Source of the DNA: Todiramphus chloris collaris
Taxonomy: Eukaryota > Chordata > Aves > Coraciiformes > Alcedinidae
Direction: 5' to 3'
Assembly (NCBI GenBank): GCA_025345505.1
Contig: JANVCC010000011.1
Location: forward strand, 3,853,849 to 3,917,848
Length of the DNA stretch: 64,000 nucleotides
Positions within the stretch are counted from its first letter, which is position 1; each line of letters begins with the position of its first letter. This document shows, one piece after another, positions 23,461-32,974 of this stretch. A program made the translations under genes and the position numbers. The notes beneath the pieces are model-generated. The model made no database searches and was not told the DNA's origin. It worked only from the letters and a program-made list of their open reading frames with translations.

Positions 23461-23799
23461 GATGAAAGATGGTGAAGTACAATGTGTACCTCAAGGGAAT
23501 TTAACTATGGATGAGAATACTTGATTTAAAGCTGTATAATGTTAATTACATAAAGGTAACAATGTTCAATAAGTGTGTTTCAGGATGACATAGTGGTGAT
23601 GAGAGGAGACAGATTCATCGAATAACATCCTGAGGTGAACCTGCAACCCGTGGGCATGAAGCACAATTAATTCCATAACAGTTTTCCCGCCCTAAGAGAC
23701 TGCTCTGATAGGTAGAGATCCACAATCATGACCTACATAAATTTTTCTGTAGAAACAAATGATAACATAGTGATGGATATGGTGTAAGTGGTGTGGAAT
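23461..23799 (+). other. Provirus 3' region without env
   Basis: Only about 340 bp separate the end of integrase from the polypurine tract. I see no envelope-like frame (no signal peptide, no transmembrane segment, no furin-like site), so the element was env-less or lost env before insertion. Confidence 0.7.
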
Positions 23800-23810
23800 A
23801 AGGGTTGGAA
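23800..23810 (+). other. Degenerate polypurine tract
   Basis: AAGGGTTGGAA immediately before the 3' LTR, where plus-strand priming should occur. Two T residues interrupt the purines, probably from decay. Confidence 0.55.
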
Positions 23811-24124
23811 TGTCCTCATTTCAGTTAGAAAACAACTAGTTCTGTTCAGTGATTTTACTTTTCATCTCAGTTCTTCTAACTAACTACACCTTCTGAAGTT
23901 TACAACATGATTTTTTTCAGACAATGTCTGCTTCCAGCCAGGATAAAGCTCAATGTTTAGAGTTACTGACAAAGATTGGTGTGCAGGCCAAGGTCACTAC
24001 TGGATCTTGTGTACCACGTTGCGGGTGCAGAAAGTAAAAGGCCGCACCTGCAAGGAGGGGCAGACAGGACAGGTGACCCCAAACTGACCAGTGAGGGTTT
24101 CCATCCCATATACGTCATATTCGG

Positions 24125-24130
24125 TATAAA
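24125..24130 (+). promoter_or_regulatory. TATA box of the 3' LTR
   Basis: TATAAA in the same context as in the 5' LTR. In a proviral 3' LTR this could in principle drive flanking DNA, but nothing downstream looks transcribed. Confidence 0.7.
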
Positions 24131-24394
24131 GCTGAGGGGTCATAAGGGTCAAGCTCTGTTCTTCAATGGCTGGCATCCAAGGAAGACTCCATCCATTGTG
24201 CCTTTGATCATGATCCACGTGTTCCTGAACCCAGTTCCAGAACCCATATGATGAGTTCCATTCCTGTCTGCTGATGAGTCCAGCCTGGGATATCCTACCC
24301 CAGTGCCTGCTCCACAGCACGAGAGGTAGGGGGTGTGTGATACCGTTTTTGTATATGTTTGGATAAATTCCATTTTACTATTATTATTATTTTC

Positions 24395-24400
24395 ATTAAA
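24395..24400 (+). promoter_or_regulatory. Polyadenylation signal of the 3' LTR
   Basis: ATTAAA following a TTATTATTATTATTTTC stretch, matching the signal position in the 5' LTR. Confidence 0.65.
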
Positions 24401-24526
24401 TATATTCCAGTTTTCTTTTCAGTAAGTCTCTCTCCCATATTCTCTTTCTTTTTTCCCTTTGGCGAAAGAGAGGTGTTAACAGACATTTTCTTTTATAGGT
24501 CTAGTGGACAGCCCTAAACCTTAACA

Positions 24527-26254
24527 TGAGCCCACAGCATTATGAATCATGATCAAACACATCTTTTCATTCTTCCTTTCAGCCCAGAACTTAGCACAGA
24601 CCCTTATTATTGTCTGCCTGTTTGAGTGAAACCAAAATATATAAATAATAGAAAAGAATCTAGAAGCTGTCTGCCCTCCACTCCCAACCAATATTTGCTC
24701 ACATTATCTGACAGAAAGGCCAAATACAGAGAAAATTAATTTCTGGTATCTGATAACTAGGTGGGATTTATTTACACAAATTTGTTTAATTCTGATCTCC
24801 TGCTTGTCTGCTAGTTCATCTGCTCTATTTCACTCATTTCATGCAGCAGAGTGTTTTTCAATTATAAATCCAGGCAGCAAAGTATATTTGATCATTCTGT
24901 CAGCTTGATTTATTTTTACACCCACAATGAATTTTAAACTCTTCAAAAGTCATCACATACAATTTGGAAATAAAACTCCTCTGGTTTTTGGTGGGATTAC
25001 AAATACCTGAATAAATGGGAAAAGACTGACGATAACTAAATCAACCCCACAGGATCTAGTGATGAATCCCAATAGACTGAGAAGAGTAAAGAGCTCTTTC
25101 TGATTCTCTTTATTTTACTCTCTATCCTCCTTAGCCTCCTCCTTTTCTTTCTTATTTGATCTATTTTATTTATTAATCACACTTAGATCATTGTTTATAT
25201 GCTACACGGAACATGACATTTGCTTCCTGTAGCACTCTCTGAAAAGATAAGCAAAAATTGGCTTAAACAGTCAAAAATTCTGGGCTTGATGATTTCAGTC
25301 ATTGGATACCAGGCTACAGTTTCCCTGTAGCAGCAGAATTACCCATGGGGAAGAGCAGGGCAAAGTGTCTACAACTTTGACTGGGCAAAGTGTCCCCAGG
25401 TAGGATGAAGTTATCCCAAGCAGAGAAGGGGATACCATCAGGGCTGAGTGGTTTCTCCTGGAGTAGCTCAGGATTCATTTTTTTCCCCTTATCATTTCTC
25501 TCATCTCAAGCTGCAGAAGGAGTGGATGATGCATGTATACAAAGGCATGTGTATGTACATATATTTTTTTATAACACTATTCTCTGCATCTGTAAGGATT
25601 ACTCAAGATCTAGAGCTGTATTTACAATGTATCTGGAAAAGTTGTTGAACTGAAGGAAAAATCTTTATTAAAGGAAAATAATTGAAGGACAGTATTTACA
25701 CAATGTTTGTGATGTCTCTGAAGTCTTTTAGCTTCCTGTGCAAATCTCACTGTTATCCTACAAGAATATAGTCTTCTTAAACAGTGAAATCCCCTTGAGG
25801 TATATGCAGCATTTCACTAATGAGCCTTCTACAAGGTGAAGGCTGGAGGTATGAAATACTAGTGAATATTCAGGGCAATCTGACCCATTAAATCTCACAC
25901 TGGCAATCTGCCAATGTCCTTGTGTTCCCTGTGCCTGACAAACAAGGATGTGTTTTTCTTGCTAGACTTGTGAAATTTATTGACAACGTTAAGCAGCAGA
26001 AAACACACTGCTGATTTGAAAGTTGGGAGATTCCCAGGACAATCATCAGTAAGTGGCTAGAAATCTGAGTGGCAGGACAAATCTGTAAGAAATCAGAGAT
26101 TATCAAACATTCAATACTTGCTGTCTAGGAAGTAGATAGCTAAGAGCTTTGAGAAATCAGGTAATTAACCCGAAATTCTCTCTTGTCAATAGAAAGTACT
26201 TACAATGACAAGATATTTTGATACGTGCTAATGTTGTCCTACCTTCAATATTAT
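24527..26254. other. Noncoding sequence between the provirus and the solo LTR
   Basis: AT-rich unique-looking DNA. The two overlapping frames at 25390-25653 have no recognisable domain. No RNA or repeat seen. Confidence 0.45.
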
Positions 26255-26423
26255 TGTATTGGATTTGTGTTACGAGGTTTGGGTAGCAGGGGATGGCTTC
26301 TGCGAGAGGCTGCTAGAAGTTTCCCCCATGTCCAATAGAGACGATGACAGCTGACTCCTAGATGGACACACCATTGGGCCAAGGCTGAGCCCATCAGGAA
26401 CAGTGGTAGTGCCTCTGTGATAA

Positions 26424-26432
26424 TATATTTAA
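26424..26432 (+). promoter_or_regulatory. TATA-like box of the solo LTR
   Basis: TATATTTAA followed by a G/A-rich run, about 170 bp into the LTR, at the place where a U3 core promoter is expected. Confidence 0.5.
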
Positions 26433-26803
26433 GGGGAAAAAAAACCCTACTGTGGAAAGAACAGAAGCTGGTAAGAGTGTGTGAGAGAAATGACTGCAGA
26501 CACCAAGGTCAGTGAAGAAGGTGGGGAAGGAGATGCTCCAGGACGCGGAGCAGAGATTTCCCTGTAGCTCATGGTGAAGACCACTGTGGGGCAGAATGTC
26601 TCCTTGTAGCCCATGGAGATCCACAGTGGAGCAATTATCCACCTGCAACCCATGAAGAGTCCCATGCCAGAGCAGGTGGATGTTCCTTAAGGAGGCTGTG
26701 ACCCTGTAAGAAGACAGAAGACAGTGATGGAGCAGGGTCCTGCTAGGACCTGTGGCCACATGGAGAGAAGAGCCCATACTGCAGGCATTTTCTGACAGGA
26801 CTT

Positions 26804-27778
26804 CAGTACAAGTGGTGTCCCTCAGGGGTCTGTACTGGGACCTGTACTGTTTAATATTTTCATCAATGATATTGACAGTGGGATCAAGTGCACCATCAGC
26901 AAGTTCGCAGATGACACCAACCTAAGTGGTGCTGTCGACAGGCTGGAGGGGCAGAATGTCATCCAGGGGGACCTGGATAAGCTGGAGAGGTGGGCCCAGG
27001 TGAACCTCATAAGGTTCAACAAGACTAAGTGCAGGGTCCTGCACCTGGTTCAGAACAACCCTCATTATCAGTCCAGGCTGGGAGACAAGGTGAAGGAAAG
27101 GAGTTCTGTGGAAAAGGATTTGGGGGTGTTGGTGGATGAGAAGCCGGACATGAGCTAATGGTGTGCACTTGCAGCCAAGAAGGCCAATTGCATCCTGGGC
27201 TGCATCAAGAGAAGTGTGGCCAGCAGATTGAAGGATGTGATTCTGCCCCTCTACTCTGCTGAGACCACACCTGGAGTACTGTGTCCAGCTCTGGTGTCCT
27301 CAACACAGGAAAGACATGGACCTGATGGAGCGGGTCCAGAGGAGGGCCACAAGGATGATCAGTGGGCTGGAACACCTCTCCTACAAAGACAGGCTGAGAG
27401 AGCTGGCGTTGTTCAGCCTAGAAAAGATAAGACTCTGGGGACACCTACTAGCATCCGGAAGGGGCCTACAGGAAGGCTGGAGAGGGGCTGTTAACAAGGG
27501 CCTGTATTGAAAGGATGAGGGGTAATGGGTTTAAATTAGAGAAGAGTAGATTTAGATTGGATATCAGGAAGAAGTTTTTTTTTACACTGAGGGTGGTAGA
27601 ACAGTGAATAGGCTACTCAGAGAGGAGGTTGAGGCACCATCCCTGGAGATATTCAAAGTGAGGTTGGACAAGGCTCTGAGCAGCCTGGTCTAGCTGAGGG
27701 TATCCCTGCTCACTGCAGGGGGCTGGACTGGATGACCTTTGGAGGTGCCTTCCAGCCCTAGCCAGTCTATGATTCTAT
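26804..27778 (+). mobile_element. CR1 LINE nested in the solo LTR, with GACTT duplication
   Basis: A 975-bp CR1. It starts just upstream of the RT motif [10 protein letters not shown] (one frame) near 26814, followed by [12 protein letters not shown] and the RT catalytic FADDTNLSG near 26909, in which FADD is the CR1 form of YxDD. Then come ORF2 thumb sequence, [15 protein letters not shown] near 27340-27380 and the terminal block. The tail is AGTCTATGATTCTATGA. GACTT occurs on both sides (26799-26803 and 27779-27783), and the solo LTR reads through if one copy is removed. It is the only copy here that clearly keeps the RT catalytic motif. Stops and frameshifts show it is dead. Frames 27216-27510 are pieces of ORF2. 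Confidence 0.94.
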
Positions 27779-28054
27779 GACTTGTGACCCCTTGGGGGAC
27801 TCATGCTGAAACAGTATGTTCCTGAAGGACTATACCACATGGAAAGGACCCATGCTGGAGCAATTAGTGAAGAACGGCAGCCAATGGGAAGGACTCATGT
27901 TGGAAAAGTTCATGGAGGACTGTCCCCTGCTGGAACAAGGGAAGGGTGTGAGAAGTCCTCCCTCTGAGGAGGAAGGAGAGGCAAAGGCAATCAATGGGTG
28001 ATAAATTGACAGCAACCCTCATTCCCCCATATCTTGCACCACTCAGGGGGAGAA

Positions 28055-28060
28055 AATAAA
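28055..28060 (+). promoter_or_regulatory. Polyadenylation signal of the solo LTR
   Basis: AATAAA at 28055-28060 in the right-hand half of the LTR, after the degenerate tandem repeats, at a place fitting the R region. Confidence 0.55.
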
Positions 28061-29555
28061 GAAAGTCGGGAGGAAAAGTTAAGCCCAGGAAGAAGGGAGA
28101 GGTGAGTAAAATGTGATCTTAAGATCTAGATTTTATTTCTTACTATCCTACTCTGATTTGATTGCTAGTCATTTAAACTAATTTCCTCAAGTTGAACCAG
28201 GTTTGCCCATGATGATAATTCATGAGTGACCTCCTTGTCCTTACCTCAACTCATGAGTCTTTCATTATATTTTCTTTTCCCTGTCCAGCTCAGGAGTGGA
28301 ATGATAAAGAGGCTTTGGTGGGCACGTGACATCCAGCCAGGGTCAAATCACCACAGCTGTTCAAAAATATGTATTTTTTTCATTGTGATTGAGATAATAT
28401 AATTCTACTTAAATCTATGCACTTTTTTGGTGGTTTACTCCACACATACTAAAAATACTGACATCTTTGCAATCTGTGTTTTTTGATACAACTTTGAGTT
28501 TCTGAATGTGCATATGAGTGATTGAAAGCAATTTTTTTTTCAATTTATTGAGCTCTAAAGGCTATATTTTACTTTCCTGAGTTGAGCCATTAGTTCAGTC
28601 TTTATAGAGTTCTCAACATAATTCTTATTTTAACCAAGCAAAGAGTTTGCTTATGCTATGATATTCTTTCCTGTCTCCTGTCACCAACCCTTCTTGTTTT
28701 CTTGCTTGCTGCTCCAGTGTAAAGCAGTGGTCACAAGAAAACAATGAGGGAAACCAATGTTCTTCCAAGTCTTGAAGAAAGTGAGGAAGGCAGGAATTTG
28801 GGACTGGCAAGCTCTGTGATGCTGAGGGCCCTCCATGAGGAGAAGGAAGGAGCTTGTCCTCTTCTCCTAGGGCAATGCTGACTGAGACTTTGGTTGTTAA
28901 GATTCTGGGAGAGCGTGTGCATCAGAAAGAGTTAACATCTTCTGATTGCTGTATCACTGATGTCCTCCAGCTAAACTAGGGAAGAAAATACTGGAAAGAC
29001 ATGTCCACCTTGGGTGTGTGCTCCTTTTCATAAAGAAGAAAGGAAGACTCCTTTCACACTTTGAAAATCCCTGGATTGCTAAAAGAGCATAGGTGGCTTA
29101 ACTGATAGCATTAGATGATTAATTTTTAGGTACAATTACATGACTTGAATCTCACTGTTACTCTAATGAGCAAACTCAGGTCAGGAGAGCATGGCGTGAG
29201 TGAAGGCCTGTTTCAACAGACCCTTGTTTGCATATAGGACTTTCATTTACCTTGAGAACAGATGAAAGGAGTAAGTTTTAAGCCTAACAGAGGAAGAAAG
29301 AGCCTGTCAGCAAACATGTAAATAAAAGCATACATGCATCCTGACAGCAAGAGATAAGTGACCTTGTCACTCTGATTTTTTTCACTAATAAAAATACTTT
29401 TCAAATGTATTCAGAATAGAAGCACTTGTTCTGTATGACAAGATAGCACTCTATCTGCAAAAATAAACGTAGGACATGTATGATGCTACTGAAGTATCCT
29501 CTGTAGATGTGCTAACACATGGATGAAATGTGAATTGAACGTACCTCACTGCGCA

Positions 29556-29584
29556 CCCCACCCCCACCCACCCCCCCTGCCCCC
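29556..29584 (-). other. G-quadruplex-prone C-rich tract (G-rich on minus strand)
   Basis: The plus strand has C runs of 4, 5, 3, 7 and 5 separated by single A residues or TG. The minus strand therefore has at least four G runs of three or more with loops of one to two bases, which fits a very stable quadruplex consensus. It stands out in AT-rich surroundings. Confidence 0.75.
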
Positions 29585-31502
29585 AAATGAACTGTCACAC
29601 TGTAATTGGGAGGCTCACAGAATAAAATACAACTGAGACAATATAACATGTGGCAAGGTTCTTGGATGAGAAATGAGACACAGCTCAGGACAGGAACATG
29701 TTTTGCAAAACAACCAAGGAGGCAAATAGAAGCAGAAAATTCACTTTATATGGCAGAAGAAGCTTTTCCCTCCTGTTCTTCAAGGTTTTGGTCTCCAAGT
29801 TCAATCCCAAAATCTTACTTTCTGTGAGTATTGCTCAAATGAGAAATTCCTTCATTTCGACTTTCTACATATTTCTTCAGTTGTATGTGTGCTTTGGCAG
29901 GTGCTCTAGTTCTGCTCTCAACTTTGCCTGAAGTGCTAATATAATTTTCTCTGGATGACTTGCAGGAATAGGGGTCAATGAACCATCTGATAAAACCTGG
30001 CATGTAGTATACATTCAATCCATTTAGCACCTGATTTTACTGAGGAACTACTTTTGAATCATTTAGGCACCTGCCTGTACTTTGAGTAAATTTCCAAGGT
30101 GAAAATAACATTTGTATTAACATGTTAGTTTTTCTGATGACAAAATCTTACCTAAGTTGGTAAATACAGCTACTGCTTCATCATTTCACATCACTATTTT
30201 TCTCCAAAACCCTTGTAATGTTATACACCACTATTAAAATATATTAATTCCTATCACTCATGTCTTGTTGCTCAGGTCTGTGGTGAGATTTGCCATGTTT
30301 CTTATTAGATTTGTCTTCTATTTAGGTATTTAACTGAAGTTTTGCTATGATGTTGAACTGTAGTTAATGTTAAAACTCATTTGGAAAACAGGACAGGTCT
30401 CTGTAGATGTCTGCAACAGAGTTAATCATGCTCAACAGCTTTTATGATTTAGAAACAGGCACTTGAAGGGCATGACTCATCATATCCAGAACAGGTGATC
30501 TGACCTGAGCTTATGGCTATATCTATTCATGACCTCAGAAAGAACCTAGTTCAGCTGCAGAAATTCACATTGTTGATATCTATGAATATCTGTGAGTAAT
30601 ACCACTGCTGCCCTTTAGCAGTTGCACTGTGGCCTGCAGAAATTACTTCAAAATATTTTCTAATTTTCCCCAAAAATGAAATTAACACCTGATTTATGTG
30701 GTCAAATTAAAGGTCCAGTTGGCTCTGTATTCTTTTATTTTGTGACAGGATACTTTTATTGCTTCCTATACATATTTGTTAGTTTTGAAATGAAACAGTT
30801 CCTAAAGGTATAAAGCTGTTGGAACTTACACAGCTGAAATGTCTTCAATGAACGTAGTTAAGAAGAAAGATGTTTTAGTCTTAAATAGAGAGTATGGATT
30901 CGTTTTTCTTATCTCTATTACTGAAAGTGCTATGAGTGGATTTTCCAGAACGGTGCTATAAAAACAAAAGTTGATTGATTAATTCAAAACCTACAGCTAG
31001 GAAATGTTTTCCAGGAATACTTGAAGGAAATGCACAATTGTCTGTGAATAGAAGCAATTTACTGCCTGCATGTTGATGGCCAAATTTACAGGGATCTGAT
31101 ACATTTGGCTATGGCAGTGACAGATATGATAAAATGGTGACAGTTTTTTATACTTATTCCTTTCTGTTATGCTGAATCAGAAGGCATCAGAACTGCAGAC
31201 TGTCTTAGTGATATTCCTTAATTATACCTCTCAAAATTTAAGTCTATAGGAAACGTGTGAGTGTTTATATAAAAATACATGCAAAGGTTGACTTCAGATT
31301 GCAGCAAGCTCACTAAAAACTAGACGTGCAAAAACGGAATCAGTCCCCTATTTATTTAAAGCTGTAAGAACAGTAACCACAGGGCTTTTTTGCCAAAGCT
31401 TAATGAAAGCAATCAATGTTTACCCTTGATTTTAGATGTCTCTGAATCAGACTGTACCTGTTTCTAAAGCAATCTGCAAGCAAAACAAGAGAGAGCTGTT
31501 AA

Positions 31503-31519
31503 TTTTTTTTTTTTTTTTT
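31503..31519. repeat. Poly-T tract
   Basis: Seventeen T residues. On the opposite strand this is a poly-A, but no retroposon body is recognisable beside it. Confidence 0.8.
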
Positions 31520-32956
31520 ATCATATACTTAAGAGGTAGGTTAGACATGAAATGCTAACAAAACAGGAAACTTCTGGGAATTTATCTGGAAAAAGAAAAA
31601 AAAAGAAAGTGAATCAATAAACTCCCTGATTTGTTCTTTTCCTGGTGTGATGATGCTACTCGGGATATTGTTCCATCATCTGCATTTTTTACTCCTCTAC
31701 CAATCTATTTACTTCAGCTGGCAAGTTTATATGTGACCAGTATATTTCTCACGAAACATTTTTGTTTATTCTTTTTGTTTGTCAGAGTTAGACTATTAGT
31801 TATTTTCCTGGATCATAACAACTTGCTTCTAATGCAAAAGTTTGTCTCTTTTGACCTTGCTAAGATACAGAAGAAGACACCTCCATGTTCACTGACTTCA
31901 TCCTTCCACAATCAAAAACACAAGTTATTTTTGATGTCTTTTAGAAATATATTGAACTTGATTTAATTTCACCCAGTGATGACACTACACCTCCAGAACC
32001 TCACCTTTCTAAAGACTAGATATCATCTTTTAATTACCAGCTTAAATTTATTAATGATCCATTTATACCAAGATATTTTTGTTAGTTAAACAGCCCTTCT
32101 TCTTTCATAACATAAATACAGTGCTGAAGTATTTTAAAGGCTATACCACCAGTTTAGTTATCAGAATTCAAACTTATATGTGTACTGTAATGAATATAAT
32201 TATTCCAAATGTTTGTAATGCATGAAGAAATACTCATTGGCATTTCTAGTGAACAGAGAAATAAAAATATTTTCAGTCAGATCCCATGTGTTTACCACAG
32301 AAGAAAAAGATACATCTATTAAATCATAACTCCAGGAAAAAGATAAAAAAAATGAAACCACACGCAGCCATTTCTTCTTTAGCATACTTCTCCCTACAGG
32401 AAAACTCTCAGGTTTATTGCTATAGGTGAAGAAAATTTTAACAAGAAACATTCATTTCTGGTATGGCATTATTTTATGAATTAACAACATGATGGGCATT
32501 AAGAAATAGATAACATATACAGCCATATAAAAAAATGTAAGTAATCTGTTCTCTAATACAAAAAAAATGATACAGTTCTCCTCCCCATCTTCATAAAATA
32601 GTTTTCTTGTTTATTCCAGAGTTTCTTTGATTTCTTGGTAGCACTGTAGATATATGGTTGTGAACCACATACATCAGGATTCTTCCATTTCCCTTTTTAT
32701 GATAAAATGTGCTAACTTTAAATTGAAGATTGTCTTAATAAGAAATAGGAAATCACCATTACCTGTTTCTAGTATTACTGTGTCTGTAATTCTTTGAATT
32801 ACTGTCCCTTCCTGAAGCAAAAAGTCTTAATCTGATTCGTTAAATCATGTCGTTGATTAGGTGCAAACAAATAGGCTCATGAAATGAAAGGATGTACAGC
32901 CTGTCATGATTAGACTTTCAATTGCTCCTGGCAACATGCAGGCTCTCGCACCTTAT

Positions 32957-32974
32957 CCCCCCCACCCTCCCTCC
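32957..32974 (-). other. Second G-quadruplex-prone C-rich tract
   Basis: Plus strand CCCCCCCACCCTCCCTCC. The minus strand has G runs of 2, 3, 3 and 7. The long run can be split to give four G triplets with short loops, so it fits a quadruplex motif, though less strongly than the one near 29.57 kb. Confidence 0.6.

Larger units (their letters stand above)
17224..24526 (+). mobile_element. Decayed class II (ERVK-like) endogenous retrovirus, env-less
   Basis: A two-LTR provirus of about 7.3 kb, or about 6.15 kb after subtracting two nested CR1 copies. Order on the plus strand: 5' LTR, tRNA-Lys-type primer binding site, gag remnant, protease, reverse transcriptase, RNase H remnant, integrase, short 3' region, weak polypurine tract, 3' LTR. 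No env-like reading frame or room for one exists between integrase and the 3' LTR. Both LTRs begin TGTCCT and end in ACA. A possible target duplication is TGAGA (17219-17223) against TGAGC (24527-24531). All coding domains carry stops and frameshifts. I recognise the gag-pro-pol layout from env-less betaretrovirus-like elements common in bird genomes, but cannot name the family. Confidence 0.92.
23811..24526 (+). repeat. 3' LTR of the ERVK-like provirus
   Basis: Begins TGTCCTCATTTCAGTTAGAA and ends ...CCTTAACA, parallel to the 5' LTR. It is about 716 bp. It shares the blocks AGGTCACTxCTGGATCTTGTGT, CAGGTGACCCCAAACTGACC and GGTATAAAGCTGAGG with the 5' LTR. TATA box at 24125-24130, ATTAAA signal at 24395-24400. 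It lacks the 12-bp tandem array of the 5' LTR, and the segment after the TATA box is shorter. The frames at 23976-24486 on both strands are LTR artefacts. Confidence 0.92.
26255..28355 (+). mobile_element. Solo LTR (avian ERVL-like), split by a CR1
   Basis: Two halves, 26255-26803 and 27779-28355, make an LTR of about 1.1 kb. I recognise it from memory as an abundant bird LTR, probably class III/ERVL, but cannot give its library name. It starts TGTATTGGATTTGTG and ends in GGGTCAAATCACCACA. A TATA-like TATATTTAA lies at 26424-26432 and an AATAAA signal at 28055-28060. Both halves contain the same kind of degenerate 30-50-bp repeats (GGAGCAG, CATGCTGGAGCA and similar), so the copies belong together. 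No internal retroviral sequence adjoins either end. The start is uncertain by a few bases and I see no flanking duplication. The frames at 26394-26777 (minus) and 27816-28001 (plus) are inside it and are not genes. Confidence 0.78.

Noticed and set aside
23461-23810. Search for an envelope gene between integrase and the 3' LTR
   Set aside because: Only about 340 bp are available and no signal peptide, cleavage site or membrane segment is visible.
26394-26777. 127-codon minus-strand frame with repeated Leu/His/Gly patterns
   Set aside because: It is the reverse reading of tandem repeats inside the solo LTR.
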